Under the pieces are notes generated by a model. It saw nothing but the letters and a program-made list of their open reading frames with translations, was not told the origin of the DNA and searched no databases. Shown here piece after piece: positions 60,960 to 64,000 of a stretch of DNA of 64,000 nucleotides (its first letter is position 1; the number at the start of each line of letters is the position of its first letter). A program made the position numbers and the translations under genes. This stretch comes from JACPDH01 sp041671505 (lineage in GTDB: Bacteria > Acidobacteriota > Thermoanaerobaculia > Gp7-AA8), in assembly GCA_041671505.1 (NCBI GenBank), contig JBAZBK010000005.1, positions 1 to 64,000 on the forward strand, given 5' to 3'.

Positions 60960-62567
60960 CTACATCCTGAAGACGCCGAACTTCATCGGCGGAATCGGTG
61001 CGTTGTACGCGATCGCAAGTCCCAGCCCGAGGTAATTGCGCGTGTCCGCGGGATCGATGATGCCGTCGTCCCAAAGGCGGGCCGTGCTGTAGTAGGGGCT
61101 TCCTTCGGCCTCGTACTTCTCGAGAACGGGCCGGGCGATCGCCTCCTCGTCCGCCTTCGAGAACGGTTTGCCGTCGCGCGCGAGCTGATCGCGCTTGACG
61201 GTGGTCAGCACCCCCGCGGCCTGCTCGCCGCCCATGACGCTGATCCGCGCGTTAGGCCACATCCAGAGGAACCTCGGGTCGTAGGCCCGACCGCACATTC
61301 CGTAGTTCCCGGCGCCGAACGAGCCGCCGATGATCACCGTGAACTTCGGCACGTTCGAGTTGGCGACCGCGTGGACCATCTTCGCCCCGTCCTTCGCGAT
61401 GCCTCCCCGCTCGTACTCCTTGCCGACCATGAACCCGGTGATGTTCTGCACGAAGATCAGCGGGATCTCCCTGACGTTGCAGAGCTCGATGAAGTGCGTC
61501 GCCTTGAGCGCCGACTCGCTGAAGAGCACGCCGTTGTTCGCGAGGATCCCGACCTTGTAGCCGTGGATCCGCGCGAAGCCGCAGACGAGCGTCGTCGCGT
61601 AGCGCTCCTTGAACTCGTGGAAGAGCGAGGCGTCGACGATGCGCGCGATGACCTCGCGAACGTCGTACGGCTTCCTGTTCTCGCGCGGGATCACGCCGCG
61701 GATCTCCGCCGGGTCGTAGACCGGGTCGACCGTCTCGATCCTCGTGTCGGGCTCGCGGTGGTGGTAGCGGATGTTTTCGACGATGTTCCGCACGATGGCG
61801 ATGGCGTGATTGTCGTCCTCGGCGAAGTGGTCGGCCACGCCGGAGATGCGGGTGTGGACGTCGGCGCCGCCTAACTCCTCGGCCGTAACTTCCTCGCCCG
61901 TCGCAGCCTTCACGAGCGGGGGGCCGCCGAGGAAGATCGTTCCGGTTCCCTTCACGATCACCGTCTCGTCCGACATCGCCGGCACGTAGGCGCCGCCGGC
62001 GGTGCAGGAGCCCATCACCGCGGAGATCTGCGGGATCCCGAGGGCCGACATCCGCGCCTGGTTGAAGAAGATCCGCCCGAAGTGCTCGCGGTCGGGAAAC
62101 ACTTCAGCCTGCAGCGGAAGGAACGCGCCGCCCGAGTCGACGAGGTAGACGCAGGGAAGATTGTTCGCGAGCGCGACTTCCTGCGCACGGATGTGCTTCT
62201 TCACCGTCAGCGGAAGGTACGAGCCGCCTTTCACCGTGGCGTCGTTTGCGATCACGAGGCACTCGCGCCCCTGGATCCGTCCGATGCCCGTGACGACGCC
62301 GGCTCCCGGCGCCTCGCCGTCGTACATCTCCCACGCGGCGAGCGGCGAGAGCTCGAGGAAGGGAGTCCCGCCATCGATCAGCTTTGCGATCCGCTCCCGG
62401 ACCGGAAGCTTCCCCTGCTCGCGATGGCGCTGGAGGTATCGCGGTCCGCCGCCGAGGCTCGCGGTCTCGAGACGCGCGCGGAGTTGATCGACCAGCGTGG
62501 TCATGTGCGCGGAGTTCGCGGCGAAGTCGGGCGAGCCCGTGTCGATGTGCGATTCGATCTGTTCCAT
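60960..62567 (-). CDS. mccB: Methylcrotonoyl-CoA carboxylase carboxyltransferase (beta) subunit
   Basis: A 535-residue biotin-dependent carboxyltransferase. Signature stretches closely match human and bacterial MCC beta: AEVFPDREHFGRIFFNQARM, GSCTAGGAYVPAMSDE and GPPLVKAATGEEV. It acts in leucine breakdown, carboxylating 3-methylcrotonyl-CoA. The biotin-carrying alpha subunit is not in the window and may lie upstream of the minus-strand cluster. The preceding crotonase gene ends eight bases before the ATG. Confidence 0.95.
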   Translation of the reverse strand: MEQIESHIDTGSPDFAANSAHMTTLVDQLRARLETASLGGGPRYLQRHREQGKLPVRERIAKLIDGGTPFLELSPLAAWEMYDGEAPGAGVVTGIGRIQGRECLVIANDATVKGGSYLPLTVKKHIRAQEVALANNLPCVYLVDSGGAFLPLQAEVFPDREHFGRIFFNQARMSALGIPQISAVMGSCTAGGAYVPAMSDETVIVKGTGTIFLGGPPLVKAATGEEVTAEELGGADVHTRISGVADHFAEDDNHAIAIVRNIVENIRYHHREPDTRIETVDPVYDPAEIRGVIPRENRKPYDVREVIARIVDASLFHEFKERYATTLVCGFARIHGYKVGILANNGVLFSESALKATHFIELCNVREIPLIFVQNITGFMVGKEYERGGIAKDGAKMVHAVANSNVPKFTVIIGGSFGAGNYGMCGRAYDPRFLWMWPNARISVMGGEQAAGVLTTVKRDQLARDGKPFSKADEEAIARPVLEKYEAEGSPYYSTARLWDDGIIDPADTRNYLGLGLAIAYNAPIPPMKFGVFRM

Positions 62568-62575
62568 GCGGAGGC

Positions 62576-63286
62576 TCAGTGCTCCTTCGAATTCAGGTGT
62601 ATGACGGCGAGCGCCTTCGCGAACGACGCGTGCTGCTCGCCGGGAAGGCCCTGCGGGATTCGCGCGAGCTCTTTCACGAAACGGACTTCCTCGGGGCTGC
62701 GATCGCTGATCGCCAGCGCGAGCTCGAGCTCTCCGCCGCGGGTCACCTCCGCGACGACGTCGATGACGTCGTGGTCGAGCGCTTCCGTGGCGCTGAGAAC
62801 TCGATTGTCGAGGAAGAGTGCTCGCGCGGACGGCGCGTCGGCGTGCCGCCGCCAGCGCGAGGTTCCGCCGAAGCCGGTGACGATGCCGATCCGCGAGCCG
62901 GGATGCGAGAAGCGCGAGCGCGGCGACGCGATCCGGATGTCGAACGCCAGCGCGAGGTCGAGAGCTCCGCCGAAACAATCGCCGTCGATCACCGCGACGG
63001 TGAGGCAGCTCAGCTTCTCGATGCGCGCGAAGAGCGACTGTCCGAGCTCCGAGAATCTCGATGCGTCCTCAGGGGTGAAGCCCTCCATCTCCGCCATGTC
63101 GGCGCCCGCCGCGAAGACCGAGTCGTGCGCGCTGAAGAAGGTGAAGGCTTCGACGTCGGAAGGAAGCTGGTCGAGGAGTGTGTCGAGCTCGAGAAGAGCC
63201 TCCCTGCCGAGCAGGTTCATCCCGGCGTCGTCGAAGGCGATTCCGGCGACACGGTCACGTACCTCGAGCCGAAACCGATCGCTCAA
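62576..63286 (-). CDS. Crotonase (enoyl-CoA hydratase/isomerase) family protein
   Basis: A 236-residue crotonase-fold protein. The CoA/oxyanion motif FAAGADMAEM (about 58-67) is intact, and the second oxyanion part FGGALDLALAFD follows. At the usual catalytic positions, Glu144 of rat hydratase corresponds to Asp and Glu164 to Gly (FSHPGSRIG), so normal hydratase chemistry is doubtful. The start is TTG 63286, overlapping the stop of the B12-binding gene (TTGA). Between MCC and mutase genes it may act on a branched or carboxylated acyl-CoA. Confidence 0.82.
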   Translation of the reverse strand: MSDRFRLEVRDRVAGIAFDDAGMNLLGREALLELDTLLDQLPSDVEAFTFFSAHDSVFAAGADMAEMEGFTPEDASRFSELGQSLFARIEKLSCLTVAVIDGDCFGGALDLALAFDIRIASPRSRFSHPGSRIGIVTGFGGTSRWRRHADAPSARALFLDNRVLSATEALDHDVIDVVAEVTRGGELELALAISDRSPEEVRFVKELARIPQGLPGEQHASFAKALAVIHLNSKEH

Positions 63287-63681
63287 GCGTTGACGGCCTG
63301 TCTGATCGCGGCAACCGCGGCGCTTGTGGGGGTGCCCGGGAGGAAGATCTCGCGGATCCCCATCTCCTTGAGTCGGGCGATGTCCTGCTCCGGAATGATG
63401 CCACCGGCGAAAACGACGATGTCCTGCGCATCTTCCGCCTTGAGGAGGCGCATGATCTCGGGGAAGAGGACGTTGTGGGCGCCGGAGAGAATCGAGAGGC
63501 CGATGGCGTCGACGTCCTCCTGGATCGCGGCGGCGACGATCTGCTCCGGCGTTTGGCGAAGGCCGGTGTAGATCACCTCCATGCCCGCGTCGCGAAGCGC
63601 GCGCGCGACGACTTTCGCGCCGCGGTCGTGGCCGTCGAGGCCGGGCTTCGCGATGAGAACCCTGATTTTGCGATCGGTCAT
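63283..63681 (-). CDS. Cobalamin-binding subunit of methylmalonyl-CoA mutase type
   Basis: A 132-residue B12-binding domain protein. The base-off cobalamin motif DGHDRG has Asp16, His18 and Gly21. The later SILSGAH and GGIIP segments line the nucleotide tail pocket. Stand-alone small subunits pair with a separate large mutase subunit, which is not in the window. It overlaps the GNAT gene (ATGA) and the crotonase gene. Confidence 0.92.
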   Translation of the reverse strand: MTDRKIRVLIAKPGLDGHDRGAKVVARALRDAGMEVIYTGLRQTPEQIVAAAIQEDVDAIGLSILSGAHNVLFPEIMRLLKAEDAQDIVVFAGGIIPEQDIARLKEMGIREIFLPGTPTSAAVAAIRQAVNA

Positions 63682-64000
63682 GACGTTGCTCCTTCGACCG
63701 GCGGGCGGTCGGCGAAAATCGAGAGGATGACGATGTCGTGGTATGCGCCTTCGCGGAAGAACTCCCCACGGAGACGCCCTTCCTCGACGAACCCGAGCGA
63801 TTCGAGAAGGTGGCACGCCCGCTCGTTGTAGGCGAATACGTTGATGCGGAGCTTCCGGAGGTTCATCTCGCCGAAGGCGAAACTGGCCAGCGCCTGTACG
63901 GCGTCGCGGCCGAAGCCGCGGTTCCACGCGCTCGGCTCGCCGATGAACATTCCGAAGAGCGAGGTGCGCGAGACCCAGTCGATCTCGTGCAGCGAGGCGT
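63678..64000 (-). CDS. GNAT N-acetyltransferase (RimJ/RimL-like), 5' part outside window
   Basis: The C-terminal 107 residues of a GNAT acetyltransferase are visible; the frame is still open at the window end. GRGFGRDA corresponds to the acetyl-CoA-binding QxxGxG/A region (RGFGRDAVQALASFAF). NERACHLLESLGFVEEGRLR is the typical RimJ/RimL C-terminal pattern. An ATG at 63950 would cut into the fold, so the true start lies beyond 64000. Confidence 0.85.
   Translation of the reverse strand, partial: ASLHEIDWVSRTSLFGMFIGEPSAWNRGFGRDAVQALASFAFGEMNLRKLRINVFAYNERACHLLESLGFVEEGRLRGEFFREGAYHDIVILSIFADRPPVEGATS

Overview
The window is a high-GC stretch of a diderm (Gram-negative-type) bacterial chromosome. 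Nearly all of it is housekeeping sequence and gene density is high. Three things fit an Acidobacteriota-like lineage: LPS transport genes (LptC/A, LptB, LptF/G, LolA, KdsD), an HprK-RapZ-HPr-EI cluster beside rpoN, and two ECF42-type sigma factors with DGPF/YciI partners. The phylum is an inference, because there is no rRNA here. One tRNA (tRNA-Phe) and one riboswitch are present. I found no IS element, prophage or CRISPR array.

Layout. Positions 1-5760 hold two ECF42-type sigma factor/DGPF modules on opposite strands. Between them lie a tiny cysteine-rich, metallothionein-like peptide gene and a thermonuclease-like lipoprotein. Two of the DGPF genes carry matching ECF42-like promoters. A 135-bp palindromic repeat occurs at 34-168 and, inverted, at 8325-8459. 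Positions 5838-13819 hold priA, a thioredoxin-TPR protein, an unknown protein, accA, recJ and a small STAS-like protein. Positions 13932-26292 form a long plus-strand series: an LptC-LptA fusion, lptB, rpoN, hpf, hprK, rapZ, EIIA, HPr, EI, a cupin, a secreted coiled-coil protein, miaB and a bifunctional-nuclease-family protein. This is a regulatory phosphotransferase system, with no sugar permease in view. Positions 26356-35220 hold parA, parB, an LptF-LptG fusion, kdsD, lolA, yajQ, a polyprenyl synthase and coaD.

Positions 35241-47901 are all on the minus strand. Transcription would start at a strong promoter, pass a c-di-AMP (ydaO/yuaA) riboswitch with its own terminator, then tRNA-Phe, rnc, envC, an S41-family protein that has lost its catalytic residues, a divergent polysaccharide deacetylase, an S55 (SpoIVB-like) peptidase, a propeller-like secreted protein and a peptide ABC importer without ATPases. 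Envelope and peptidoglycan functions dominate this block.

Positions 47941-64000 hold an FPP-type synthase and a 1066-residue chimera of a chemoreceptor signalling domain with a family-5 solute-binding domain, the most unusual protein in the window. These are followed by an ECF sigma/anti-sigma/Spy-like operon, ispH, a diiron oxygenase of the PaaA family, a GAF/HD-GYP protein with two exported proteins, and an acyl-CoA gene group (HAD hydrolase, MCC beta subunit, crotonase, B12-binding subunit, truncated GNAT).

Many first genes of transcription units lack a Shine-Dalgarno sequence and have a TANNNT box 6-9 nt before the start codon, which suggests leaderless mRNAs. Genes inside operons usually overlap by 1-4 nt or have a clear Shine-Dalgarno sequence.
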